27,457 nt of DNA from Thermoflexus sp. GTDB lineage: Bacteria > Chloroflexota > Anaerolineae > Thermoflexales > Thermoflexaceae. Where the stretch lies: assembly GCF_034432235.1 (NCBI RefSeq), contig NZ_DAOUCJ010000051.1, positions 1 to 27,457 on the forward strand, in the 5' to 3' direction. The translations under genes were made by a program, and so were the position numbers. Shown here piece after piece: positions 1-8,700 of this stretch; position 1 is the stretch's first letter, and each line of letters begins with the position of its first letter. The notes under the pieces are model-generated. The model did no database searches, was not told where the DNA came from, and worked only from the letters and a program-made list of their open reading frames with translations.

Positions 1-134
1 CGGAGGAGCGGGCGGGGGCGCGGGAGGTGCTAAGGGCGGCGGCGCTGACCTACGTGGCCGCCCTGGCCCAGGCCCTCTCCACCCTGGCCTACTACGCCTT
101 CCTCGCCATGGGCATGCGGCGTTCGGAGGAATAA
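1..134 (+). CDS. C-terminal end of a YugP-type neutral zinc metallopeptidase (partial)
   Basis: Only the last 43 codons lie in the window; the gene runs off the left edge and its frame begins at position 3. The visible tail is a small hydrophobic segment (VLRAAALTYVAAL, then LSTLAYYAFLAMG) followed by a short charged end. This segment resembles the C-terminal membrane helix of the YugP/Zn_peptidase_2 family, whose members commonly have a VLxAAALTYVAA stretch here. The zinc-binding HExxH part would lie outside the window, so the assignment rests on this C-terminal signature alone. The stop is 3 nt before the start of the downstream P-type ATPase, and the purine-rich end of this gene (GGAGGA) supplies that gene's ribosome binding site, so the two are probably cotranscribed. 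Confidence 0.6.
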   Translation, partial: EERAGAREVLRAAALTYVAALAQALSTLAYYAFLAMGMRRSEE

Positions 135-137
135 TCG

Positions 138-2828
138 ATGGACGAGCCCTCCGATTCCCGAACGCTATGGCACACGCTTCCAGTGGAGGAATGCTTCCGC
201 CAGCTAAGCGCGGAGCCGGCGGGCCTGAGCCGTGCCGAGGCGGCCCGCCGGCTCCAGGAGTGGGGTCCCAATGAGCTGGAGCCGCCCCGGCGGATCTCGC
301 CCCTGACCATCCTCCTCGCCCAGTTCCGGAACGTCCTGGTGCTGATCCTCCTGGCCGCTACCGCCCTCTCGATCCTCCTGGGCCACGGGACGGAAGCGGT
401 GGTCATTATGATCATCGTGCTCTTCTCCGTCCTGCTGGGTTTCCTCCAGGAATACCGGGCGGAGCGAGCCCTGGAGGCGCTTCGACGAATGGCCGCCCCG
501 ATGGCCACGGTGCTCCGGGAAGGGACTGAGGAACGGATCCCCGCCCGGGAGCTGGTGCCCGGGGACCTGGTCATCCTCCACGCGGGAGATCGCGTGCCGG
601 CGGACCTGCGGTTGATCGAGGCCGTCAACCTCCAGATCGACGAAGCCGTCCTGACCGGCGAGTCGGTCCCGGTGGAGAAGCACACAGCGGCGATCCCGGA
701 CCCCGACCTCCCGTTGGGGGACCGAAGGAACATGGCCTACGCCGGGACGGTGGTGACGTATGGGCGGGGTCGGGGCCTCGTGGTCGCCACCGGGATGCGC
801 ACGGAGTTCGGGGCCATCGCCCGCATGCTTCAAACCATCGAGGAGGAACGGACGCCGCTTCAGGAGAACCTGGATCGGTTGGGGAAGGCCCTGGCCCGGG
901 CGGCCCTGGGGGTGGTCGCCCTGATCGTGGCCCTCGGCTTGCTGCGCGGCCGGCCCTGGCTCGAGATGCTGATCTTCGGCCTGGCCCTGGCCGTAGCCGT
1001 GGTCCCCGAAGCCCTGCCGGCGGTGGTCACCATCTCCCTGGCCCTGGGGGTGCAGCGGATGGTCCGGCGCAACGCCCTGATCCGCCGGCTGCCGGCGGTG
1101 GAGACCCTGGGGAGCACGGATATCATCTGCACGGATAAGACCGGGACCCTCACCCGGAACGAGATGACGGTGCGCCGCCTCTTCGTCTGCGGGCAGTTCT
1201 GGGAGGTCACCGGGAGCGGGTATGAGCCCTCCGGGGAGTTCCAGCGAAATGGACAGCCGGCGGAGCCGTCGGAGGCCGTGCGCCGGTTGCTCCGGGCGGC
1301 CGCGCTGGCCTCGGACGCTCGACTTCATCGGGAACCCGATGGCCGCTGGCGAGGGCAGGGAGATCCCACGGAGCTGGCCCTCCTGATGGCGGCGCTGAAG
1401 GCCGGGCTGCAGCCGGAGGCGCTGAACGGCCGCTACCCGCGCGTGCACGAGATCCCGTTCACCTCGGAGCGCAAGCGGATGACCACCCTGCATCAGGGCC
1501 CGGAGGGCCTGTTCGCCGCCTCCAAGGGGGCCCCTGAGGTGATCCTGGAAAGCTGTCGCTTTCTCCTGACCGACGAGGGCGAGCGTCCCCTCACCCCGGC
1601 GGAGCGGGAGCGGATCCTGGAGGCGGCCCGGACGATGGCCGGGGAGGCGCTGCGGGTGCTGGCCGTGGCGGACAAGGCGTCCGCCCGCCTCGAGGACGCG
1701 GAGGAAGGGATGACCTTCCTGGGCCTGGTGGGGATGATCGACCCGCCGCGTCCGGAGGCGAAAGCGGCCATCCAGGTCTGCCGGGAGGCCGGCATCCGGG
1801 TGGTGATGATCACCGGGGATCACCCGCTGACCGCCCGGGCCATCGCCCGGGAGCTGGGCCTGCTGCGGAACGGCCGGGTGATCACCGGGGCGGAGCTGGA
1901 CGCCATGAGCGATGAGGAATTCGAACAGCAGGTGGAGGAGATCGATGTCTACGCCCGGGTGTCGCCGGCCCACAAGTTCCGGGTGGTCACCGCCCTCCAG
2001 AAGAAAGGCCACATCGTGGCCATGACCGGGGATGGGGTGAACGATGCCCCGGCTTTGAAGAAGGCGGATATCGGCATCGCGATGGGGATCACCGGCACGG
2101 ACGTCTCCAAAGAGGCCGCGGCGATGGTGCTGCTGGACGACAACTTCGCTTCCATCGTGGCGGCGGTGGAAGAAGGCCGGGCGATCTTCTCCAACATCAA
2201 GAAATACCTGATGTATCTGCTCTCCTCCAATGTGGGGGAGATCCTCCTGATGGCCATGGCCTCCCTGGCCGGGCTCCCCCCGCCCCTCAGCGCGGCCCAG
2301 ATCCTGTATGTGAACCTGGCCACCGACGGCCTGCCCGCGCTGGCCCTCTCGGTGGATCCGCCGGAGCCGGACCTGATGCGCCGGCCGCCCCGCAACCCCC
2401 GGGCCGGCCTCTTCACCCGGCCGGTGATCCTGCTGATGCTGGCCGGAGGCCTGTGGTCCGCCCTGGTCAACCTCTCCCTGTTCGCCTGGGCCCTCTCCTC
2501 CGGTCGGAGCCTGGCGGAGGCCATGACCATGGCTTTCGTGTCCCTGGTGCTGATCCAGTTTTTCAAGGCGTATAACTTCCGGTCGGACCGCCACTCGGTC
2601 CTGCGGCAGCCCTTCGCCAACCGCTGGCTGAACCGGGCGATCCTGTGGGAAGCCGCGATGTTGCTGTTGCTCCTCTACGTGCCTTTCCTGCGGGATCTGT
2701 TCGGGATCTACAGCCTGCCGTGGATCGACTGGGCGATCGTCCTCGCGGCGGCCGCCACGGTGGTGCCGGTGCTGGAGCTGGTGAAATGGATCGAGCGCCG
2801 CGGGCTGCTGGGGGCGATCGATGGCTGA
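138..2828 (+). CDS. P2A-type (calcium-transporting type) P-type ATPase
   Basis: This 896-residue protein has the full P-type ATPase plan: N-terminal cation ATPase domain, actuator domain with LTGES (172-176), phosphorylation motif DKTGTLT with D333 as the phosphorylated aspartate, nucleotide-binding domain, hinge GDGVNDAP (near 632), and six C-terminal membrane helices. It pumps cations across the membrane using ATP. Ion-site residues point to the Ca2+ pump class: PEALP with E291 in helix M4, NVGE in M5, and NLATDG in M6 supplying N, T and D. The position matching SERCA Glu908 in M8 is Gln (Q807, in LIQFFKAYN), so the second calcium site may be altered. The start is ATG 138 with GGAGGA 6 nt upstream. 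Calcium specificity is inferred from family residues; Mn2+ or another ion is possible. Together with TerC downstream, the region looks like divalent-cation homeostasis. Confidence 0.93.
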   Translation: MDEPSDSRTLWHTLPVEECFRQLSAEPAGLSRAEAARRLQEWGPNELEPPRRISPLTILLAQFRNVLVLILLAATALSILLGHGTEAVVIMIIVLFSVLLGFLQEYRAERALEALRRMAAPMATVLREGTEERIPARELVPGDLVILHAGDRVPADLRLIEAVNLQIDEAVLTGESVPVEKHTAAIPDPDLPLGDRRNMAYAGTVVTYGRGRGLVVATGMRTEFGAIARMLQTIEEERTPLQENLDRLGKALARAALGVVALIVALGLLRGRPWLEMLIFGLALAVAVVPEALPAVVTISLALGVQRMVRRNALIRRLPAVETLGSTDIICTDKTGTLTRNEMTVRRLFVCGQFWEVTGSGYEPSGEFQRNGQPAEPSEAVRRLLRAAALASDARLHREPDGRWRGQGDPTELALLMAALKAGLQPEALNGRYPRVHEIPFTSERKRMTTLHQGPEGLFAASKGAPEVILESCRFLLTDEGERPLTPAERERILEAARTMAGEALRVLAVADKASARLEDAEEGMTFLGLVGMIDPPRPEAKAAIQVCREAGIRVVMITGDHPLTARAIARELGLLRNGRVITGAELDAMSDEEFEQQVEEIDVYARVSPAHKFRVVTALQKKGHIVAMTGDGVNDAPALKKADIGIAMGITGTDVSKEAAAMVLLDDNFASIVAAVEEGRAIFSNIKKYLMYLLSSNVGEILLMAMASLAGLPPPLSAAQILYVNLATDGLPALALSVDPPEPDLMRRPPRNPRAGLFTRPVILLMLAGGLWSALVNLSLFAWALSSGRSLAEAMTMAFVSLVLIQFFKAYNFRSDRHSVLRQPFANRWLNRAILWEAAMLLLLLYVPFLRDLFGIYSLPWIDWAIVLAAAATVVPVLELVKWIERRGLLGAIDG

Positions 2829-2857
2829 TCGCGGATTCTCTATGGAACGGGGGAGGG

Positions 2858-3472
2858 ATGGAAGGGATCCGAACGTTCATCGAGTCGGTGATGGCCGAGC
2901 TGGGGTATGGCGGGATCTTCCTGGCCGCCGTGGTCGAGGTGGTTTTCCCGCCCCTGCCCTCGGATCTCCTCATCCCGGCAGCGGGCGTGGCCACCGCCGG
3001 GGGCATCCTGAGACCGGAGGGCGTGGTCCTGGCCGCCACAGGGGGAACGGTGGCGGGCGCCCTGATCCTTTACGCCCTGGGACGGGGGGCGGGCGAGCCC
3101 GTCGCTCGCCGATGGATCCGCCGATATGGGCGCTGGATTGGGATCCGGGAGGCCGAGATGGATCGTTCCCTCCGGCTGTTCCGGCGCTACGGGGCGCCCC
3201 TCCTCCTTTTTGCCCATCTGATCCCCGGGCTCCGCAGCGGGATCGCTATCCCGGCCGGAATGAGCGGGATGCCCCTCCTCCCCTTCAGCGGGTGGACCGC
3301 GCTGGGCGCGGCCATGCGGGCCACGTTGCAGACCGCAGCGGGCATGCTCCTCGTTTTGCACCCGCTCCTTCTCCTTTCGATCCTTTTCCTCATTGGGGCG
3401 ATAATCCCCATGGGGCTGGCCATAAGGGCACTGGCCCGCCGGAGGCCAGGCGATCGCCCACCCGGTTTATGA
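2858..3472 (+). CDS. DedA family integral membrane protein
   Basis: This 204-residue, strongly hydrophobic protein is the usual length for the DedA (SNARE-associated/VTT) family, whose members act as proton-dependent lipid transporters or flippases in the inner membrane. Visible family features are the acidic re-entrant motif E27 followed by FPPLPSD (30-36), and the second motif IPGLRSG (122-128) leading to IPAGMSGM. The first arginine of the usual R-x-x-P-x-x-R motif is His120 here, while R126 is kept. The open frame extends upstream to 2645 over the ATPase, but ATG 2858 is preferred: it has GGGGGAGGG upstream, lies 29 nt past the ATPase stop and gives a normal DedA N-terminus. It is likely in an operon with the ATPase. 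Confidence 0.88.
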   Translation: MEGIRTFIESVMAELGYGGIFLAAVVEVVFPPLPSDLLIPAAGVATAGGILRPEGVVLAATGGTVAGALILYALGRGAGEPVARRWIRRYGRWIGIREAEMDRSLRLFRRYGAPLLLFAHLIPGLRSGIAIPAGMSGMPLLPFSGWTALGAAMRATLQTAAGMLLVLHPLLLLSILFLIGAIIPMGLAIRALARRRPGDRPPGL

Positions 3473-3594
3473 GGTAGAGGTAGATGTCCTGTGCGCCGGC
3501 TGCAGGGTATACTACAGGTTAACCCCGGAGGGCATTGTGCTTCTGACGGCGATCGCCAGATATGGCAAGGGCTTCCTGAGGAGGGGGAATAAAT
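3473..3594 (+). other. Intergenic stretch with a startless open frame and a possible promoter
   Basis: In the frame of position 3426, about 55 codons are open up to the DUF2283 start and beyond. They read as plausible protein (for example VLCAGCRVYYRLTPEGIVLL) but no ATG, GTG or TTG lies at the front. It could be the relic of a small gene that once paired with the DUF2283 gene. Its family is not recognised. The stretch also holds a good -10-like TATACT (3508-3513), but no convincing -35 at 16-18 nt (TGTCCT at 17 nt). A purine-rich GGAGGGGG lies just ahead of ATG 3595 and serves the next gene. Confidence 0.3.
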
Positions 3595-3822
3595 ATGGAA
3601 TACGATCCGGCTCGAGATTTGCTTTACAGCTGGTTTGGCGCTCCCGGGGAGAAGGCAGCCCGGACGGAGATCGTGGTTCCGGGTGTGTATGCTGATTTCA
3701 GCCGCGATGGAAAATCGATAGAGATCGAGGTATTGGATGCTTCAGAGATGTTGGGAGATCAGGTCCAATTTGAGGTGGTCCTGGCAACACCATCTGTTGA
3801 AGCAACCACCGAACCCTCTTGA
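3595..3822 (+). CDS. DUF2283 domain small protein
   Basis: This 75-residue protein matches the DUF2283 pattern: an N-terminal YDPxxDxLY-like segment (YDPARDLLYSWF, 3-14), a central VPGVYADFSRDGK stretch, and the typical IEIEVLDASE end of the domain, followed by a short polar tail. DUF2283 proteins are small beta-rich proteins of unproven function, often found next to DUF4258 or other toxin-like genes. No such partner is intact here, only an open frame without a start just upstream. The start at ATG 3595 follows GAGGAGGGGG. Cytosolic; no signal or membrane segment. Confidence 0.8.
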   Translation: MEYDPARDLLYSWFGAPGEKAARTEIVVPGVYADFSRDGKSIEIEVLDASEMLGDQVQFEVVLATPSVEATTEPS

Positions 3823-3879
3823 TCGGCGAAGCCGTGATGTGATACGCAACATCTGAACTTGAATGGATGAGGCGAACCC

Positions 3880-4821
3880 ATGGAGTTCCCGCTCTGGGCC
3901 TGGATCCTCTTCCACCTGATCGTTGCCATCATGCTGGCCCTGGACCTCGGGGTGTTCCACCGGAACGCCCATGAGGTGAAGCTCAAAGAGGCGATGATCT
4001 GGAGCGTGGTCTGGATCGCCGTGGCCCTGGCCTTCAACGCCGTGATCCTGCTGGCCTGGGGCCATGAGCCCGCGCTTCACTTTCTCACCGCCTACTTGGT
4101 GGAGAAATCCCTCAGCGCTGATAACCTCTTCGTCTTCGCGGTGATCTTCGCCTACTTCGGCATCCCCTCGGTGTATCAGCACCGGGTGCTCTTCTGGGGG
4201 ATCCTGGGGGCAGTTCTGATGCGGGCCGCCTTCATCTTCGCCGGCGTCCAGCTGCTGAAGGCCTTCCACCCGGCCATCTATCTCTTCGGCGCCTTCCTGG
4301 TCTACACGGGGATCCGGCTGGCCCTGCGCAGCGAAGAGGAGGAAGTGCGCCCGGAGCGCAACCCCGTCCTCCGCCTGGCCCGCCGTTTCCTGCCCATCAC
4401 CCCCGCTCTCCACGGCCAGCGCTTCCTGATCCGGCAGGGACGCCGGTGGATGGCCACGCCGCTGCTGTTGACCCTGCTGGTGGTGGAGAGCACCGATCTC
4501 ATGTTCGCCCTGGATTCCGTGCCGGCCGTGCTGGCCATCACCCCCGAGCTGTTCATCGCTTACACCTCGAACATCTTCGCCATCCTGGGGCTGCGGGCCC
4601 TTTACTTCGTCCTGGCCAGCCTGATTCAGCGCTTGCGCTACCTCCATTACGGGCTCTCGGTGATCCTCAGCTACATCGGCGCCAAGATGCTGCTCTCGGA
4701 TTTCCTCCACATCCCGCCGGCCCTCTCGCTGGCCATCGTCCTGACGACCCTCCTGATCAGCGGGCTGGCTTCGTGGATCGCGGAACGACGGGAGAAAACC
4801 CATCCGCTCATCCATCGGTGA
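3880..4821 (+). CDS. TerC/Alx family integral membrane transporter (manganese-type)
   Basis: This 313-residue protein has eight to nine hydrophobic segments and the acidic signatures of the TerC family: DLGVFHR near residue 22, EKSLSADNLFVF at 75-86, and ESTDLMFALDSVP at 203-215. Members (Alx/MeeF/MeeY/YkoY) export Mn2+ or support metal loading of exported proteins; 'tellurite resistance' is the historical name. ATG 3880 is preceded by GAGG at suitable spacing. Only 57 bp separate it from the DUF2283 gene, too little for a yybP-ykoY manganese riboswitch, which often controls this family. The next gene starts 5 nt after the stop, so the two are probably cotranscribed. Its presence near a P2A-type ATPase fits divalent-cation homeostasis. 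Confidence 0.9.
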   Translation: MEFPLWAWILFHLIVAIMLALDLGVFHRNAHEVKLKEAMIWSVVWIAVALAFNAVILLAWGHEPALHFLTAYLVEKSLSADNLFVFAVIFAYFGIPSVYQHRVLFWGILGAVLMRAAFIFAGVQLLKAFHPAIYLFGAFLVYTGIRLALRSEEEEVRPERNPVLRLARRFLPITPALHGQRFLIRQGRRWMATPLLLTLLVVESTDLMFALDSVPAVLAITPELFIAYTSNIFAILGLRALYFVLASLIQRLRYLHYGLSVILSYIGAKMLLSDFLHIPPALSLAIVLTTLLISGLASWIAERREKTHPLIHR

Positions 4822-4826
4822 GACCG

Positions 4827-5735
4827 ATGGCGCATCAGCTCAGCCTGTTCGACTTCCGACCCCGATCGGAGCTCACCCCAGAGACCCCCCTCGCCCAGGC
4901 CCGGGAGGCCTTCGCCGAGCACCTGAAGGCCGGGGATTACTCCCGGCACACCGTGTATTTCTTCACCCACGACCTCCGCCTGCTGGGACAGTGCCTGGGG
5001 GAAGAGCGTCCGATAGGGGCGATCGGGCTGCGGGATCTCCAGGATTTCGTGGACTGGCTTCGCCACCGGCGCGGGGTTCCGTGCACGCCCAAATCCCTGC
5101 GGCGGCGCATCACCGCCGTGAAGGCGTTCTTCCGATGGCTGCATGAGGACCTCGGCGTCCTGCCGATGAATCCCGCGGAGCGCCTGGTCTATCCGGAGGC
5201 CGTCGAGCCTCTCCCCGAGGTGCTGACCCCGGAGCAGATCCGGGCCGCTCGCGAAGCCGCCGAGGGATTTCGTCAGGAAGGGGATGCCCGTCCCCTCACA
5301 TTGCTCACCCTCATGCTCCACACCGGCTTGAAGAAAAGCGAGGTGGCCGCCCTGCGCCGGGATCACTTCGATCTGCAGGAGCCGGCTGTGTGGATCCGCT
5401 ACGCCCAACCCCGCTATCGCCACAAAGAGCGCAAGCTGCCGCTCCCGCCGGAGTGGCCCGAGCTGTTCCGGGAATATCTGGGCCAGTATGGCATCGAGGA
5501 CCGCGTTTTCCCCTGGACGCCCCGGAATTTAGAATATGTGCTGGAAGACGTGGCCCGACGGGCCGGCCTCGCTCATCTCTCTTTTGAGACCCTTCGATGG
5601 ACGTGCGCGATGCAGGATTTCCTCCAGGGGATGGATCCGGAAACCCTGCGCCGGAAGCTGGGCCTCTCCGAGATCCAGTGGCGAGATGTCTTCCGACGCC
5701 TGCAGGCCCTGGCCGGGCGCTCCGGAACGCGCTAA
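4827..5735 (+). CDS. Tyrosine recombinase (XerC/D-like) homologue with lost active site
   Basis: This 302-residue protein aligns over its whole length with Xer-type recombinases: a SAM-like N-terminal DNA-binding domain (about 25-125) and a catalytic-type domain (about 135-295). The catalytic positions are largely replaced. The first Arg (TGLRxSE) is Lys169 in TGLKKSE. The beta-hairpin Lys is kept (K200 in HKERKLPLP). In the HxLR box the His is Glu254 while Arg257 remains. The LGH histidine is Leu280 in LGLS, and the nucleophile Tyr is Phe289. Strand cleavage by the usual chemistry is therefore unlikely, and a DNA-binding or structural role is inferred. The frame is intact, which argues against simple decay. 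ATG 4827 lies 5 nt after the terC stop; the open frame continues upstream but overlaps terC. Confidence 0.85.
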   Translation: MAHQLSLFDFRPRSELTPETPLAQAREAFAEHLKAGDYSRHTVYFFTHDLRLLGQCLGEERPIGAIGLRDLQDFVDWLRHRRGVPCTPKSLRRRITAVKAFFRWLHEDLGVLPMNPAERLVYPEAVEPLPEVLTPEQIRAAREAAEGFRQEGDARPLTLLTLMLHTGLKKSEVAALRRDHFDLQEPAVWIRYAQPRYRHKERKLPLPPEWPELFREYLGQYGIEDRVFPWTPRNLEYVLEDVARRAGLAHLSFETLRWTCAMQDFLQGMDPETLRRKLGLSEIQWRDVFRRLQALAGRSGTR

Positions 5736-5759
5736 GGGCCCCTCGGTTTCCTCTTCCCT

Positions 5760-8700
5760 GTGCTGCTCCTGCTTCTCGGCGCTCAAGCCCCCGCTGCAGC
5801 CCGGGAGCCTCCTCCCTTCTCTCCTCCTTTTCCCCCCACCCTCCACCCGGCGCTGGCCAAACGCCTGCTCCAGGCCCGCCCCGATGAACGGATTCCGATC
5901 CTGATCCAGATGGAAGGGCCCTCCCCCGGGGAGATCGCGGCGATGGAGAAGGATCGCCGGCCGCTCCCCGAGCGGCGGGCCCGCCTGGTCGCTCGCCTGC
6001 GCGCCCGCGCGGAAGCCGCCCAGGCCCTCCTCCTGCAGCGCCTTCAAGAAGCCGCGCGGCGCAGCGAGGTCGAGGCCATCCGCCCCCTCTGGCTCTCCAA
6101 CCAGATCGCCGTCCGGGCCGCTCCCCGGGAGATCCTCGCCCTGAGCCAGGCGCCCGGCATCCGCCGCATCCGGGAGGATCGCCTCCGGCGATGGATCGAG
6201 TCTCCGCCAGCGGCGGAGCCGGAAGATCCCCTCTCCACCCCGTGGAATCTCACGATGATCCATGCCCTCGAAGCCTGGGCCGCCTTCGGGATCACCGGGA
6301 CCGGCGTGGTGGTGGCGAACATCGACACCGGGGTGGACTGGCAGCACCCGGCTCTGCAACGGGCGTATCGGGGTTACGATCCCCGGGGGTTTCACCGCCA
6401 TGCCGGCAACTGGTTCGATGCCACCGGCATGGGCGCGGTCTACCCCGTGGATGGCAACGGCCATGGCACCCACACCATGGGCCTGATGGTCGGCGAGGGC
6501 GTCGGGGTGGCCCCCGGTTCCCGCTGGATCGCCGCCCGGGCCTTCGACGCCCAGGGCTATGCCCTGGACTCCTGGATCCACGCCGCCTTCGAGTGGATCC
6601 TGGCTCCGGAGGGGAACCCCGCCCTGGCCCCTGATATCCTCAACAACTCATGGGGGAATCCGAACGGCTGGGACACCACGTTCTCGGAGGATCTAACAGC
6701 CCTGCAGGCCGCCGGGATCTTCGCGGTGTTCAGCGCGGGGAACAGCGGGCCCGGCCCCGGCTCCGTCGCCTCCCCGGCCAGCCTCCCCGGAGCCTTCGCG
6801 GTCGGCGCCGTGGACGCGGAGGCACAGGTCGCGTGGTTCTCCAGCCGGGGTCCCTCCCCATGGGGGGAGATCCGTCCCCACGGGGTGGCCCCCGGCGTCC
6901 ACGTGCGCTCCACGCTGCCCGGGGGAGCTTACGGCGCGCTCAGCGGCACCTCGATGGCCGCCCCTCACGTCGCGGGCATCGCGGCCCTGCTGAAATCCGC
7001 ACGGCCGGAGCTTTCCCCCATGCAGATCGCCGAGATCCTGACGCGCACCGCCACACCCCTGACGATCACGATCCCCAACAACGACAGCGGGTGGGGCCTG
7101 GCGAACGCCATGGAAGCCCTCAGCGCGGCCGTGGAAAGCGGCGTCCTGGAGGGGACGGTGCAGGATAGGAGCGGCGCCCCCATCGCCGGAGCCGCCCTGA
7201 CCGCGGTTTCCCGGGATGGAACGCTCCGGGTCTCCCGGGAGAGCGACGCCCAGGGCCGTTATCGCTTCTTCCTGCGGGCGAACACTTACGATCTCACCGT
7301 GGCCGCGTTCGGCTACACAACCCGACAGGCCTTCGGGATCCTCATCACGACGGGGACCACCCGGACGCTGGATTTCCGGCTGGATCCGCTGCCCCGGGGG
7401 TCTCTGATCGTGCAGGCGACCGATGAGCAGGGAGGGCCGGTCCTTTCCCCAACCCTGACCCTCATCGGGACGCCGGTTTCCCTCACCCAGCCGGGCTTCC
7501 CGTTCACCCTCTCCGTTCCGGCGGGCAGCTACACACTGCGCCTGCGGGCCCTGGGCCATCGCGTGGTGAGCGCCACCGTCGAGGTGCAGGCCGGCGTGAC
7601 GGCTTCCCTGACGCTCACCATGCCCCGTATGCCCCGGGTCCTGCTGGTCGATTCGGGGGCCTGGTATAACGAATCCGCCATCACCTTCTACCGTCAGGCC
7701 CTGGATGCGGCCGCCTGGTCTTACGATGAATACCGGGTGGTTGATCCGCCGGCCCCGCCGCCCACTTCCACCCTGCTGGCTTACGATGCGGTGGTGTGGT
7801 CCTCACCCCTCGATTCACCGGGCTACATCGGGGCGGACCGAGCGCTGGCCCTCTTCCTGCGGCGGGGCGGGCGCCTGATGGTGAGCGGCCAGGATGTCGC
7901 CTTCTGGGACGATGGAGGGAACGGGTTTTTCTATGCGCCGTATCTGCGAGAGCTCCTGGGGACCCGGTATGTCCGGGATTCCACCGGGATCTTCACGGTC
8001 ACCGGGGCGCTGGACGGACCCTTTGCCGGAATCCAGGCCGCGATCCGCGGGGAGGGAGGCGCCGGGAATCAGATCGCCCCCGACGAGATCGCTCCCGCCG
8101 ATCCCCAGGTGGACCAACCCCTGGATTACCTGAGCGATGGAGGAGCGGCGACGGCGGTGGGGCTCTGCCGGCCCTATCGCGGGATGGTCTTCGCCTTCGG
8201 GCTCGAAGGGATCCCGGATCGCTGGATCCGCGGGGAGCTCCTGGAGCGGGCCCTCCAGGCCCTCCAGGCGCCTCCGCGGCCCTGGGGCCTGCGGTGGGAT
8301 CCTTCCCTCACGGAGCGGGTGGTTCCGACCGCCACCCAGGCGATCTTCACTACCACCCTTCAGAACCTGAGCGAGGTCGCCACCGATACGATCCCGCTTC
8401 AGCTCGAAGGGGGCAGCTGGCCGGTGGCCGTCACACCGACCACGATCGCCCTGGGACCATGCGCCCGGGAGACGATCACGCTGACGGTGACGGTTCCCGA
8501 GGGGCTGCCCCGGGATGCCGGGTCGGTCATCACCCTCACGGCCCGCTCGACCCTCTCCTCTTCCCTGGCCGTTCCGGCGATCTGGCGTTTGAAGACCCCG
8601 GCTCATCTTCTGCTGGTCGAGGACGATCGATGGTTCGATGTCAGCGAACCCTATCGTCGAGCGCTGTCGGCTTCCGGGCCTTCCTTCGATCGCTGGCGGG

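Noticed and set aside
204..2594. A 796-codon open frame on the - strand opposite the P-type ATPase
   Set aside because: It is rich in Gly, His, Arg, Gln and Pro with no motif, and is the typical antisense shadow of a GC-rich gene with clear motifs on the other strand.
3823..3879. yybP-ykoY manganese riboswitch upstream of terC
   Set aside because: Only 57 nt separate the genes and no matching fold or conserved core was seen.
3742..4815. A 357-codon - strand open frame opposite terC
   Set aside because: Low-complexity Gln/Asp/Gly/His composition without any domain, fully opposite a well-supported membrane transporter.
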